Assembly (NCBI GenBank): GCA_012295275.1
Contig: CM022673.1
Span: forward strand, 27,227,761-27,291,760
Direction: 5' to 3'
Length of the DNA stretch: 64,000 nt
From: Chrysomallon squamiferum
Taxonomy: Eukaryota > Mollusca > Gastropoda > Neomphalida > Peltospiridae
Notes under the pieces: generated by a model
Database searches by the model: none
Seen by the model: only the letters and a program-made list of their open reading frames with translations
Told to the model about the DNA's origin: nothing
Program-made: the position numbers and the translations under genes
Part shown: in pieces, positions 28,416-41,581 of the stretch
How positions within the stretch are numbered: the first letter of the stretch is position 1
Layout of the letters: the number at the start of each line of letters is the position of its first letter

Positions 28416-31400
28416 GGCAGTGGTTGCTTGGGAATAATGAAAATAAATAATACGCATTTGGTTACAGGGTCCTCCAACTGGCATGTCAAATTGGATTGAT
28501 AAACTTCCAAATATCAATATATTCTCGACTGAAAACAAACCATTCTTTTCTGGTCTGAAGTAGAATAAATTGTATCTGATTCATTGTAATCTTCCTGTTA
28601 CTAAATATGTATTGTGAATTAATTCATAATTTTTTTTTATTCATAATAATTAATTGAGATGCTCAAATAATCAATCAGTACTAATTCTGGTTGCAATCTG
28701 TAGTTCTCATTCATTCATTTTTATTTTTTTTTTTTTTTATTTATTATAAAGATGAACATAAATTATAGGTGATCTTTCATTTTATACTTTAGGTGGGTAA
28801 TTATGTTTTTGCAAAATTGTTTTGAAATAGTGCTTTTTAAGTTAAGACCTATAATTAGTAATACACATTTCCCAGTCCTATACTGGGTCAAATTCTGTTT
28901 CTACAAAGACAGAAACAAATTGATAATCTTTTATTTCAAATTGTTTAACATGAATATTAAAAAAAAAAAAAAAATCTAAAGCAACAAAACAAACAATAAT
29001 TTAATAAAAAATAGAAAGGCATAATAGATAAAATTAGTATGCTTACCTAATATATAAATTATTAGTTAAAATTAGAAAAAAGTAATAATAGATTTTTTTT
29101 TTAAAAGTAAAAAAGGAATGAAAGAAATTTAAACCTTTACACTCTTCCCAAGTATTTCTGACCCTCAAAAATATACATCTCCTTTGGTTTTAGTGGCCTT
29201 AATAGCTTGTTTTAGAGACTATACATATCTGGTACCAGGGCATTTCATTTCAATATCCACATGATGTTAATCTCTCATCTTTCATTGTTTTCAGTAGTCA
29301 TTTTAAAAGAAATATAAATTTATTACCATTGTCCATTTGTATTCTTTAATACGTATTCAGAGTTATTGTTGTTCTTTCTTTTCATTTTTTTTTTTTTTTT
29401 TTTTTTTTTTACATTATAATTTGTGATTTTTCTAAATTTAAAAAAAATATAATTTTTAAATAAATATACTAAACCTTTCCTTCTGTATTTTTTATCTGTT
29501 AGTTTTAATAGTTATCATTTTTTTAATTTGAATTTGATAGTCGTGTTTGTTATTTTCTTTTTCTTTAAAGAAGATCAAAATAAGTGTGTTACTGAAAATA
29601 TGAACCAGTTTTTAAAAATTATATTTTCCTCCATATAAAACTTAATTTTTAGAAGTCGGCCACATCTTGAGATATTTTGATATAAATTGAGTTATCACTT
29701 TTTTTTCTGACAATAATAACAATTAAAAAAATTAATAATAATTTGTATTCTGATTTGACATGCTTCCCTTTACCTTGAATATTTCCTGGGTTTGAAGGTG
29801 AAGGTCAAAGTAATACTCAAATAGAATTTAATTTCTCTGCAAATCACAGAAGTATTCACAGTTGCAGTTACTATTTTTTATTATTATTATTACTGATGAG
29901 AGACACATACATTTTACATGAAAAATTCTAAAAATCGTAGCTCAGCTTTATTGTTTAAATTACGGGTCAATTTTATTATTTTGTTGACTTAATTTTATGT
30001 TATTTTTTTATAGTCATAAAGAATTCTATAATGCTTTAATGAAAACACTAATAAAAATCAAATGAATATAAGCCTGAAAATTAAAACTGACCCCAGAAAA
30101 AGATTTTGCTTCTTTTTTCATTATTATAATTATTATTATTTATAAAAAAAAAAAAAAAATTAGTTGAGCAAATTTTAATACCCTTCTGGTGACTGATTTT
30201 TGGCATCATCTTTTTCATTTATTGAATCATTCCTGTAGTGAAAAGTTGTACTGATGTGTATGCACTTTAAACAGGGTCTCATTATGGTGTCAAAAATCAG
30301 CAACCTGTTCATTAATTGTTTATAAGCATTAAGGATATTGATAATTTATTTGTGTTTAGGGCAGTGCATATCTGTTCCGATCAGAATTTTATGTTTTTAC
30401 AGTATTGTTATTTTAATCTGCACATCCTGATTTTCATTTTAGCTGCATTCATTTGTGATTGTTTTATTTGGTATTTTCAAAAAAAGAAAATATTTGAAAA
30501 TGAAATTGTTTGGGGATTAGAGGTATCTATGAAACATGATGCTTTATACATCACTTTGCTGTTTTCAATGAACATTTCTTTTCAATTTAAGCTCCTTTCC
30601 ACAATGCAGGACCTCCACCCCCACAACCTGTTCCACCCCCAGGACTCAGACCGCCCATGGCAGGTAACAGAGGTTGTTATTTTTGAAATATAAGTAGTTT
30701 CATTCATATTATTAAAATGTTGTTTCAGGTAATTTTTATATATTAATGTTATTTATTTTTATTTTTTGTTTTTTACTGAAAATGGTTTTAATAGTCTGAT
30801 TGATGATTCATAATAATGTGGATCTATAATGGAACTTTGAATTCTGTAGAAGTATGTATTGTCTGGATATTGCAGAGAGTAAAATAATTTTTTTCACCTT
30901 TGTTTCTGACAAATAGTTTAAAAAAATGGAATGAATAAATATATGAACGAGTTAACTTTTTATTAGCATAACAGTGCTGATTTTTATTATTATTTTTTTT
31001 GTTTTCTAGGACCTCCACAAATGCCCCCAGTGTCAGGAGGCCCACCACCAGGACAGATGCCCCATCCAGGAGGCCCTCCAGCTCCAGCCCCCCATGTGAA
31101 CCCAGCATTTTTCCCACCCCCTCATACCCGGGCACCTCCACCAGGGCCAGTTGTGACTATCCAGGTATGTTCCTGTTTTTAATTTCTTCTTTTAATTTTG
31201 AAAAAATTAATTAATGGATTATAGTAAAATATTTCTTATGACAAAGAGGATATTATTAATGTGACATTCAGTTCCAGTTTAGACATATTGTAATGGAGAT
31301 TACCAGACATGAAGTAAATACAGGCTTTATCATTCTGAGAATATATTTTATCTACTTCATCTTCAGTATTAAATAATAATATCATTGGTATTTTTTATCA

Positions 31401-32820
31401 GATGATATAGTTTCTGCCTTTCTAAATAATATTAATTAGCAGGGGTTTTTTTTGGAGGTGAAAAGATTTAATCATCTGTTTTATTATTATTTTAATTTGT
31501 AGCCTGGTGATCCTTATGGAAGACCTCCACCTGCAGCTTACCCTCCTTCAGATCCTTATGGCAGACCAGCAGAGAGGTACATACTTATTTAATATAAAAA
31601 AAAAATAAAAAAAATAAGAAATAGAATCTTAATTTCTAAAACTATTTCCATTTAAAGATCACATTTAAAAAAAAAAAAATCTTTCAGACATGAGCCACCA
31701 CCCCCTGCCCTCAGCGAGCAAGAGTTTGAAGAAATATTTCAGCGAAATAAAACTGTGTCCAGCAGTGCTATCAACCGGGCAGTGCAAGATGCCAGTGCAG
31801 GTGAATAAAGTGACATACTCATGTCAAATGTTATTTGTAAACTTCATTAATACTCATCCAAATTAAAGCAGAATTAACAACTATGGAACTTAACTGCTAC
31901 CTGATATATTTTTTGTATTATTTAGAAGCTAAAATTCATCTTGAGAAATCATACTGTTCTAATTGAAATGGATATGACTTGAATTCTGATCCTGATTTGT
32001 CAGAGAACACACACATAAATATCATTGTTTAAATTTGACAAAGGTGTGTAATTTATAACTGTTAGAGTTCAAAATGGATTAGTTGATTTATTTCATTTTC
32101 AGCCGATTTTGCCAGCGCTATTGAGACACTGGTGACAGCTATATCTTTAATCAAGCAGTCCAAGATAGCTGGCGATGATCGGTGCAAGATTTTAATCAGC
32201 TCACTTCAGGATACACTTCATGGCATTGAAGAGAAATCCTACGGTTCCAAGTATGTGACAAAATTTTCAGAAATTAATATCTTTGACAGTAAAGTATCAA
32301 GTACTTAAACACAACTGCAAATCTGCTGTTTAACATTTACATGTAGTTTCTCTAGCTCTTATTCTTAAATATTTGTGTTTTTGATTATAACAGTTATTAT
32401 TTAGTTATTTGTTTGGGGTCATTATTAGGTGGGGTAAAAAAAAAAAACCCACTAAAGAGATGATGAAATATAATTTGGATATTCAGAAAAAACAAAACAT
32501 AGTAGAGTTATCCTCCCTTGATGCAGCTATTGGAGCAGATGGTCAAAAAATGATATTTTATTTTTGGTGTTGTTGTTGTTGTTGTCAGGAGTTCCAGCAG
32601 TCGCCGCTCACGCTCACGGTCAAGGGATCGAGACCGAGAACGGGAAAAACGAAGTCGCCATCGATCCAGAAGTCGAGATCGTGACTACGAGCGAAATCGA
32701 GAGAGGGAGAGGCACTACGAGGAGCGACACCGGTCAGACCGAGGGGACAGGAGTGAGAGGGAGCGAGAGAGAAGTGAGAGGGAGTATGCTGGCAGTAGCA
32801 GCAGCAGTCGCAGGCATTGA
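20751..32820 (+). CDS. CPSF6: CPSF6, cleavage factor Im 68-kDa subunit
   Basis: Sixteen coding exons keep one frame: 20751-20807, 22121-22198, 22544-22651, 23465-23568, 23880-24055, 24461-24643, 25100-25197, 25890-25995, 27579-27608, 28332-28370, 30610-30663, 31010-31164, 31503-31576, 31688-31800, 32103-32250 and 32589-32820. Total 1755 nt, 584 aa. The N-terminus ([19 protein letters not shown]) matches animal CPSF6. The RRM spans about residues 73-150, with RNP2 LYVGNLTW, the invariant [20 protein letters not shown] and PQVTPYSR. A long Pro/Gly-rich middle contains [11 protein letters not shown]. Then come the conserved helical segment ([30 protein letters not shown]) and a C-terminal RS/RE/RD domain. 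CPSF6 pairs with CPSF5/NUDT21 in CFIm, which binds UGUA in pre-mRNA and controls poly(A) site choice in the nucleus. Exons 9, 10 and 11 are short and phase 1-1, so they could be skipped without frame loss. Confidence 0.95.
22201..22246. repeat. (ATT)n microsatellite in CPSF6 intron 2
   Basis: Trinucleotide ATT run of about 45 bp starting a few bases after the exon 2 donor site. Confidence 0.85.
25569..25857 (+). repeat. Four tandem copies of a ~72-bp unit in CPSF6 intron 7
   Basis: The motif ACTTAATTACATTTGTTTAT followed by a T-run and CATTGTCATGTATTTGTACT recurs four times head to tail, ending about 30 bp before the exon 8 acceptor. A fifth partial copy lies at about 26420-26480 in the next intron. 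Confidence 0.85.
26440..26547 (+). pseudogene. Partial duplicate of CPSF6 exon 8 with its acceptor
   Basis: This stretch repeats the end of intron 7 (TTGAACTGGTATTTCATAAT and onward, including the CTATCCTTTAG acceptor) and the first 33 nt of exon 8, beginning at 26512. Differences are few. The open frame then hits TGA at 26545-26547 where exon 8 reads CGT, and similarity stops. It sits 520 bp downstream of the real exon 8. Splicing to this acceptor would truncate the protein, so it is probably a decoy or silent copy. Confidence 0.85.
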
Positions 32821-34367
32821 ATCCTCGATTTTTACAGGTACGATTATCACAACTGTTACAGGTAGGTTTGCATATCTGTCAGCACACAAATACATAAATT
32901 GTATAAAAGATTATTTTTTTTTTTTTTTTTAATGACTATACTTTAAAAGAAGAAAAAAAAATAAAGCTTTTGTTTTTAATCACTATTTCAGTTCTTAAAA
33001 CTGGTTATGGTTTTCATTTTTTAATTTTTTATAGTTAATTTATAAAGTAACTGTTTTGTTTTAGTAAGTTTTATATTTATTTAATATTTTAAAAAAGAAA
33101 GAAAATGGTTTTATTTTTTATAATTTAATACTTTTACTTTCTTTCAGATTTCGATCTAAAATTATTTATTATTTTTTTAAACATTTTTTTGGCCAAATTT
33201 CTAAATATATAAATTTTGTTTGGATGAATTAATTTTGTGGAAATTTTTTGTTAAATCTTTTTAGCCAGAAATTATTATTATTATTATTGTTATTGTTACT
33301 GTTTATTTATTCTTCTAAAAATTATTATTTCTTTTTTATTTATTCATTTTAATTAATGTATATTTATTATTTATTTTTACATTTTAAATAATACATATTT
33401 TTCCTTTTAATGACTTTAAGATTTTCAGCTAATTATTTTTATTGTTATTGTTATTATTATTTTATTACTATTAATGGGGGGTTTTTTTTTTTTTTTTTTT
33501 TTTTTTATACTTAAAAATGTAAATTCCTTTTAATTACAATTTAATTTTTTTTTTTTTTTTTTTTTTTTTTTCATGTTAATTATAAACATGGCTGCAATAA
33601 TCTTTTGGCTATTTTATAAATTAATGATTTTATAATAACAATACAGCAAAATAAACATTTATTTCATTTATATATATGTATATATATATATAAATAAATG
33701 AAATAAATGTTTATTTTATTTAACATCACTAGGAATATTTTACTTAATATGAAATGGGAGAGAAAAAAGGATTTTGTTGTAAAATTTGGGGGTTGAGTTT
33801 TTTTCTAAAATCACATTGAGTAAATAAAATAATAATAAAGAAATATGATTGCAGGATTTTTTTTTTTTTTTTTTTTTTTTTTTGACTGATTGTTACGAAC
33901 AGAAATTCAACTGGATTCTGTTTGTCTGTAAATATTATTAATATTATTTGCAGAACTCAGTTGATTTTCAAGCCTGAAATTGGTTATCATTGCTCAATTT
34001 TGGGGAAAACTGAAGTATTTTGAAAATTATTTTGTGGTATTTTGTTGGGTTATTATTATTATTATTATTATTTATGTTTTGTTTTTTTTGGTCTTGTTTG
34101 TATGTTTATGAGGTTTTGAAAATATTCTCATTATTCATCTCTTATGTATTCTGTGAGAACATCAGGTCATTTCCATGTCAACTTTATGTTCTTTTATACA
34201 ACGCTAGCAGTGTTTACAATTTCAATAACATCTTAGGAATTACTCCCATGAATGTGATAAAGTTGACCTGAAATGACTCGATTAGAATATTGTTTGGCTT
34301 GTATTTTCTTTTTTTTTTATAATGTGTGTGTGTATGTATATATATGTATAATGTATATATGTATATA

Positions 34368-34429
<62 letters not shown>

Positions 34430-35812
34430 GTATATATGTATGTGTGTGTGTGTATATGTATATAGATATATATGTATGTATATATGTATATATATATGTA
34501 TATATTTTTTAATGGTGTTGATCATATGTGTAAAATTTTATTATTTTATTTTATTTTTAAAATATATAGTTGATAAAATGTGGCTTTCTCCACAAAAGGA
34601 TTGTTAAATATATTAAATGTAAATTTTCAAAGGATTTTGCACACAAATGTATTCATGAAAATAGTGAGAGGAAAAAATTTCTCTCTCTAAATGTTGTTTT
34701 TGTTAAATCAAAGATTTAAATGAAACAGCTTTATCATTTAAAAGTTATCATCATCAACATCATAATGGAAATTGAAATTTACAAGAAAATACAAGTAACT
34801 GAACTATTAATATGTTTAAAAAAAAATCTGAAGAAAAATATGTTCATACCTACTGTTTGTATGCACACATTAAACGAAAGTACTAATTGTTTTTGTATGT
34901 AAAATTGTGTGAGATAATTGACTTTTTTTTTTTTTTTTTTCATTCTTTGAAATTATTTTCACTCATTTATAATGTGTGCAGTTAGTACTGTATGCTTTAA
35001 CCAGAATATTACTGAATACATTAATGAAAACCTTGTATTTCATATGTTGAAGCTTGATAACATACTGTGTGAGTTTTAAATGTAATTAACTGAATTTGAT
35101 ACCCCCCCAAAAAGAATTTCATTTTTGTTTTCAAAAATAATAAAAATGTAAAGTGAGAAGTTTGTTTTAGGATACAAAATGTTAAATTTAAAGTTATCAA
35201 CATGTTATACATGTATAAGAAAGCTGTTTTTTTTTAAATTTTGAAAATGTTTATTATTAATAAATGTTTGACACATCAAAATCATGCACTTAAGAGATTC
35301 TTATTAAAGCTAAGGTTTTTAAAACTATATTACCATAGTGTTAATGATGCTTGTATAGAAATTTATTTTTGATAAAGTAAATTATTATTACACTCATACA
35401 GTTTATTAGTTTCTGAATGAAATTTGACAAAAACAGATTAATTTAGCTTTTTAAGATGTATTGTACTAATATGATAACATAAATTAAACTGAACAGGTTT
35501 TAATAGAAACATTATTTGGCTTGAAGGTATGTACTCAGGAATTGAATATCTAGGAAAATATTAGAGATTTTTTTTTTTTTCATTTAAAAGTTTCAGGTTT
35601 AATGTAGAAAACTGGTGTTTTAAACTAAAAATAACAAACCTGTATTAAAAAAGGAAGAATGTTAATCCGATATGCATTAATTATAAAATAATTTTTTATA
35701 TATATGGTATGATAGTTCGTGAATTATGAAGTTAACTGTGTTATGTCTTCAATGTTTAATATTAATTTTATTTGTTTTTCCACATAAAAACATATTTCTA
35801 TTTTCTTTTAGG
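32821..35812. other. CPSF6 3' region, AT-rich, no further coding exon
   Basis: Two consensus donors (CAG/GTACG at about 32837 and CAG/GTAGG near 32861) follow the CPSF6 stop, so a spliced 3'UTR is possible. The rest is T-runs, the 24-bp palindrome and a TA/TG microsatellite at about 34320-34510 whose apparent reading frames are artefacts. Confidence 0.45.
33648..33717. repeat. Perfect 24-bp inverted repeat around an AT core
   Basis: The left arm 33648-33671 (AAAATAAACATTTATTTCAT plus TTAT) is exactly complementary to the right arm 33694-33717. The 22-bp interior is almost all alternating AT and can itself pair. The element could extrude as a cruciform or form a hairpin in RNA. It lies about 830 bp after the CPSF6 stop, possibly within its 3'UTR or 3' flank. 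Confidence 0.9.
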
Positions 35813-36140
35813 TTATATAACCTTTGACCTTCAATGTCCATTGTGATTGCATCTAGTGTACTAGGCTACCATAGCTATTTGACTGTATCCATTTCGTTTA
35901 TTGTAATTGTGAAATGTACATTAATTACTTCACCGTTGGATTTTTGACCTTCTGAAATAAAATCAGCTTGGACATGATCAGCTGACGGATAACTGGATCA
36001 AGTTGGGACAAGGAAAGCGCTTCATCACCGAATCGGTTTTACAGTTCGTCAAAATGAATTTTACAACGTTCTTCAAGTTATTTGCCTCATGGATCATTGC
36101 GGATTTTTCATCATGCTTTTTTAAATCTTTGAAAGCATTT
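35813..36140 (+). other. Possible 3'UTR exon or conserved non-coding block after CPSF6
   Basis: After a good acceptor (TATTTTCTTTTAG, ending at 35812) comes about 330 bp of sequence clearly less AT-biased and less repetitive than its surroundings. It has an AATAAA at about 35956. No long conserved frame is visible. It could be the terminal 3'UTR exon of CPSF6 or a separate non-coding transcript. This is inferred from composition only. Confidence 0.3.
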
Positions 36141-36584
36141 GTTTTTGTTTGCTTTTTTTTTAAATGTTTTTCTTATTTTTTAATTTTTTTTTTTAAATTC
36201 ATTTCACATATTTTTTATATATTTTTTTTTATTATTATTATTTTATTTTTTTAATCATCAGTGTATGGTAAATAAAAAAGTTCTTAATCACCCAGTTTTG
36301 TCAATTGTTTTTTATTTTCAGCATGTTTTGTTACAAGGTCAAAGGTTATTTTCAAATAACATTAGATTTACTGTTTGTGAGGGTAAATGTAACTTGTATG
36401 TATGTATTAGACTTCATAAAATCAATAGCTGTTTTTATTTCAGGGTAAATCTTAAATTACATTTTAAATGTTGAAAGATACTTCACAAATTTTGTTTTGA
36501 AAGTTTGCATTGTATAAGAGTTCATTAAACTGAATTATAAATTCTGTCCTTTTTACATTCTTTCAGTGACTCTCTCTCTCACTC

Positions 36585-36618
<34 letters not shown>

Positions 36619-39600
36619 GCTTTCTCACACACCTAAACATATCTAATAAATGATTTATGTAAATTTATGTAATTATGTGCCAGAATTGTACTTACAAAAA
36701 GTTGTTTGGTTTGTTGGTTCATGATTTTAGTTTTGTATAAATATTAAACCATTAAAAGTCACTGGTATTATTAACAAGCTATATGAACTGTAGGCTATGA
36801 AATTAATTTTAAAATTTTGAATGAAATGTTCTAATTTTAATACTACCAAAAAGTTTTGGTATGTCATTTATTCAGTTCCTTTTGTTACCTGTACTCTTTT
36901 CAGATAATTCCATTTTTAAACATTTAAAATGAAGGTTTTTAAAGAATATTTTTCATATTTATTATTTTGGTGATGTAAATGCATTGTTTGTTGTTTATCA
37001 TTAACAAAATTAGAACTTTTCAGTTAATGTCTCTACTCCTTTGTTTTTGTAATTTATATTTCAGCCTTTTTTTTTTTTTTTTGTCTGTAACTTAAATGTT
37101 GCACATTTTATATATATATAAAAATAATAATAATAATAATAATATAATAATAATATAGACATGTCACAGTATTTGTTACAAAATATTAAAAAAATGAAAG
37201 TTTCTTAATCTTTCCAAATATTGATGGTCTAAATGATATATACATATAATGATAGATTAATGTGTGTGTGTGTGTGTGTGTGTGTGTGGATATATATATA
37301 TTACAGCAATTACGTTGTGAACCTAAAAATAGAATGAATGTTTCTCCATTTCTGAATATGAATGAATGGTTTTTAAGTGCCAAACAGATGTAAGTTTATT
37401 TGTGTAATGGCTGTTAGCAGTTGCTTTTCCAGTGGATCATTCCACGTTCATTAATCAACAAGTGCTAATGTACTGCTGAGATATAAAATTACTGATATGA
37501 CTGAATCCCTCTGAACATAATGTAATAAATAAAATGAATAATAATTTAAAAAATCAAGGTTCATAAATTCATATGATTTATTACCAATAAAAAATATTGC
37601 AAATAATCATGTTGACATTTAATGGTAAGTGTGCATAAAGCAGTTAAAAATGTTTTGTTTGTATTGTTAATACTTTCATATTTAATGTAGCATTGAAAGG
37701 TATGAGTGTATGAAACTGTGAGAATGTTACTAAAATTGTTTCATTTTTGATTTACTTCGTTTATGAAATCTTTAAAGACTGCACTGAAACCAAACGATTT
37801 ATTACAGTTGTTTAGTAAATTAACAAATAGTATGTTAAAAATATTTCTTACTCATCTACGGGTTGTTACACATTTTTGTTATTTTTGTTTGTTGCTGATT
37901 TGTTCAAATATTTTGAGGTTCTGCATGCTTTTAATTAAGGGTGGTTATAACCGAGTTAAATTTGTTTTTGTTTGTCTTTCACTGTAAATAGGTTTTATAT
38001 ATATACTTGCTCATTAATCTGTAGTTCGAGCTCATGTAACAAATTTTAAATATTTCATTTTTTGTTCTAATTATTATTATTATTATTTTCAATGTTTTGA
38101 TAACTAGAATTAATACTTTTAAGACAAAATGAACAAAGTAGTATATTATTTCATGAAAATGGCAAATAATGATACAGAAGTGACATACACATGCACATGC
38201 ATAAGCATATAGAAATATTAAACAAAAAACTATAAAACAATGCTTATGAAGAAGGTATCAATTCAAATTAAATTGTTCATTGGCTGTTCTATTTTAAGAG
38301 TAAAATATATTATAATTTTAGTACAAAAAATTGTATATTAAGATACAGCAACATATATTTAAACAACTTGTACAGTACTATTAATGAAAAAAAAAATAGT
38401 TGTACCTTAAATTGATATTTCTGAATTGTGTTTTTAGACTCAGATTTTATATACATATGGTTAATACTTTTTTGTAACATGTTTACAATATTTTTACATA
38501 ATTATGATTAATTAAGAGTTCAAAAATAGTAATGTAATTATTGTTTTGTTTAATTGTGTGTGTTTGTTTTTTAAAAATGTTTGAACTGGAACAAAGAAAA
38601 ATTAATCGTAATTTCTTAGGTTTTAGGCATTCCATTACCATGCATTCTTTAATCCATAGAAATGTCTTTCACATACTTTTTATTTCTCTCTCTCTCTCTC
38701 TCTGACACACACTCACACACCAATAATAATAACAAATATAAACTAAATATATATATATTTAAAAGTAAATAACCATGCCTAAATGAGTACACACAGCACA
38801 ATGTAAAATTACTGTTTTTGTTATACAGATGTAATTAGTGTTACAACTGTTAAGCTTCAAGAATATCATAGGTGTCTTTTATGCCTGTGTTCTTATGGCT
38901 GGCATGAAAAATTGAAGTGTGGTCATATTTTTAAATATTCCTATTTGACAATGTTATTCCTTTTTCTCTTCTTCACAAATTATGTCCATATTGACAACTG
39001 ACTAGTTGTTGACTTAAAATTATCATTGCTTGATTGATTGCAAGTAACCTGGTATTTAGACAGCATTAATTAAATTAGACATTTTGACATTCAGCTATAA
39101 TGAAATCACATGGTTAAAACTGGTGAATTTAATATTTAAATAATGTTAGATTTCCCCAAAAGATATAAAATCGACTTTTCCCTTTAGATATGTGGGATTA
39201 TAGTCCTGCATGGGTTTTTTTCAGTTATTAAAACTGGAAATCTGTTGTCGGTTTTTGAAACCACTGTATCTTTAGTTCCTCTTTGTTATTATTATTTTAA
39301 GATATATTTATTTGGATAATAATTGAACAAATAGGATTTTTTAAAATATTATTATTATTTAAATGTAAAAATAAATAAGTGAATTTTTTTTTTGTGAGAA
39401 TTAATAATAGATCTGAAATATACATGTGTGTAAATATATATAAAAATTTAAAACCTTTTTTTTATAAATTGTTATTTGTAATGTTCAAATCTGAAATATG
39501 TCAGTAGTTCTCCATTAATTGATTAAAATTAAAATAAGAAGAAATAGTAATAATTAAAGAAAAAATCATCTTCATAGCGAATATAATTTTCACTAAAAAA

Positions 39601-40282
39601 AGAAATCACAGAAATGAAATTTAGAGTCAGAAATATATTTTTTGTAAATATATGTAAAATATCCAAATAATTAAAATGGTGGTTTAACTGAAATTATATT
39701 AGGGATGGAGAATGTACAACTTTATTTGGTTTCATTTTTATAATGCAAAATGTGATATTTTTTTTTTTAAATATTTTTTTAATTATGGTATTTTTATAGT
39801 AATTGTATTTCACATCTGTTCACGCTGATGTCTGTATGCATATTGTTTTTGACATCATGCTGTGTGTTTGTTTGTTTTTTTAGTCCTAATTTTAAATCTA
39901 GTCCAAAATACTTGATTATCTGTTAATATCTAACTTGATGTAATTTTAAAATTGTAAAGTTAGTGTATTTTTTAATATGAGTTTCATTTATAGTCTTCAG
40001 TACATAATTTCTGTAATTCTTACTAACAAAATGATAAAAATAAATTCAGAATGAATAAGTCAAAACCTTAAACAAAAACAAAAAACGACACGTGCACATA
40101 CTGTTTGTCAACTATTACAAACATTAATACACCAGTGGATGTTTTATAGTAACTAGTTTCTCAAAGTATTTTGAAAAAAAGATATATACATTCCTAAATA
40201 ATGGAAAGGTTAACAACTACACACCTTTCGTTTGATGATCAGTTTAATTTTAATATTTAATATTAAGAGAAAACCAATAAAT

Positions 40283-40323
<41 letters not shown>

Positions 40324-41082
40324 TAAAAAATGCATATAAATGAAGCCATCAAACTTTATTTATTTTATTTTTATTTTTATTATTTTTTTGTGGGAGGTTA
40401 GACAAAATTATTTGCATAATTTTAACTGATTACACAAAAATAAATGTATTATTCAGTTTTGACAGCAATATGAGTATCTTCTGTTGACAAAAATTTATTA
40501 TTTCTACTGCATTGTCTGTTATCGCATTGACATATTTTAGGTTGACAAAAGGGTTAAAATAGCTGTTCGTTAATTTTTTTTATTATTATTATTTATTTTT
40601 TTTTTAAATAATAAAATCAAATAGTAATGGTTACCTTGATAATTAAGTAACGAACTCAATGAAACATTTTCAGTAGAAATGACAACTGCGGTATGCTAAC
40701 TTAAATAAAAAAGATGGCGGATTTATTATTACTATTAATAGTATTATTAACTCACACATGTAATTGTGTTGCGAAAATAATATGAAATGTGTATGACAGT
40801 TCATGAAAAATATAAGTATACATTTCACATCCCAATAAAATTAAATGAAATATTCAGGCCAAGAAGATCATAATGTCTTACATATAGGTAATCCCTTTTA
40901 AAGCCTTTTGTTACCATTTTCTTAAATACTGTAATTATGTCCCCTTACACGTGTAGTCACGCGATACACCAAAAACAAAACGATGCGAGAGAGACTGCAG
41001 ACGACATGTGAGATTTTATATGGAGCTAATTATATATGAGTTGATACTAACATGAGCACAGATATTTATTTTTTATTTATTA

Positions 41083-41132
<50 letters not shown>

Positions 41133-41539
41133 CGAATAACTTTTGCAGTGTATTGTAATTTCCGGCCGATTTTCGGTCGGCCAAAAAGAAAGAAAAATTA
41201 GGGGCTTTTCTTTTATTTATTATTTAAATTACTAATTGGGTGCACCGGATTGGTATTTTGTGAAAACAAGTCATGAAGTTGGCCTGAATATTTCTTTAAC
41301 TACAGTTGTGTTGCACTTCATATATTTGTATATCACGAAATCAGTGATAATCGAGTTTATAGTTGTATTTCGTCTGATTGTTTTATACTAGATTTTAAAT
41401 CTTAGCCTCATGCTAGATATTTCTCTTACTTCTATGTGATAAATAGTAGATTTGCATTCTAAAATATTATGGTTTAAACATTTAAATAATGAGCACATAT
41501 TTTCGTTTCTTTTATTATCTTCATACACTAGAAAGTATG

Positions 41540-41581
<42 letters not shown>

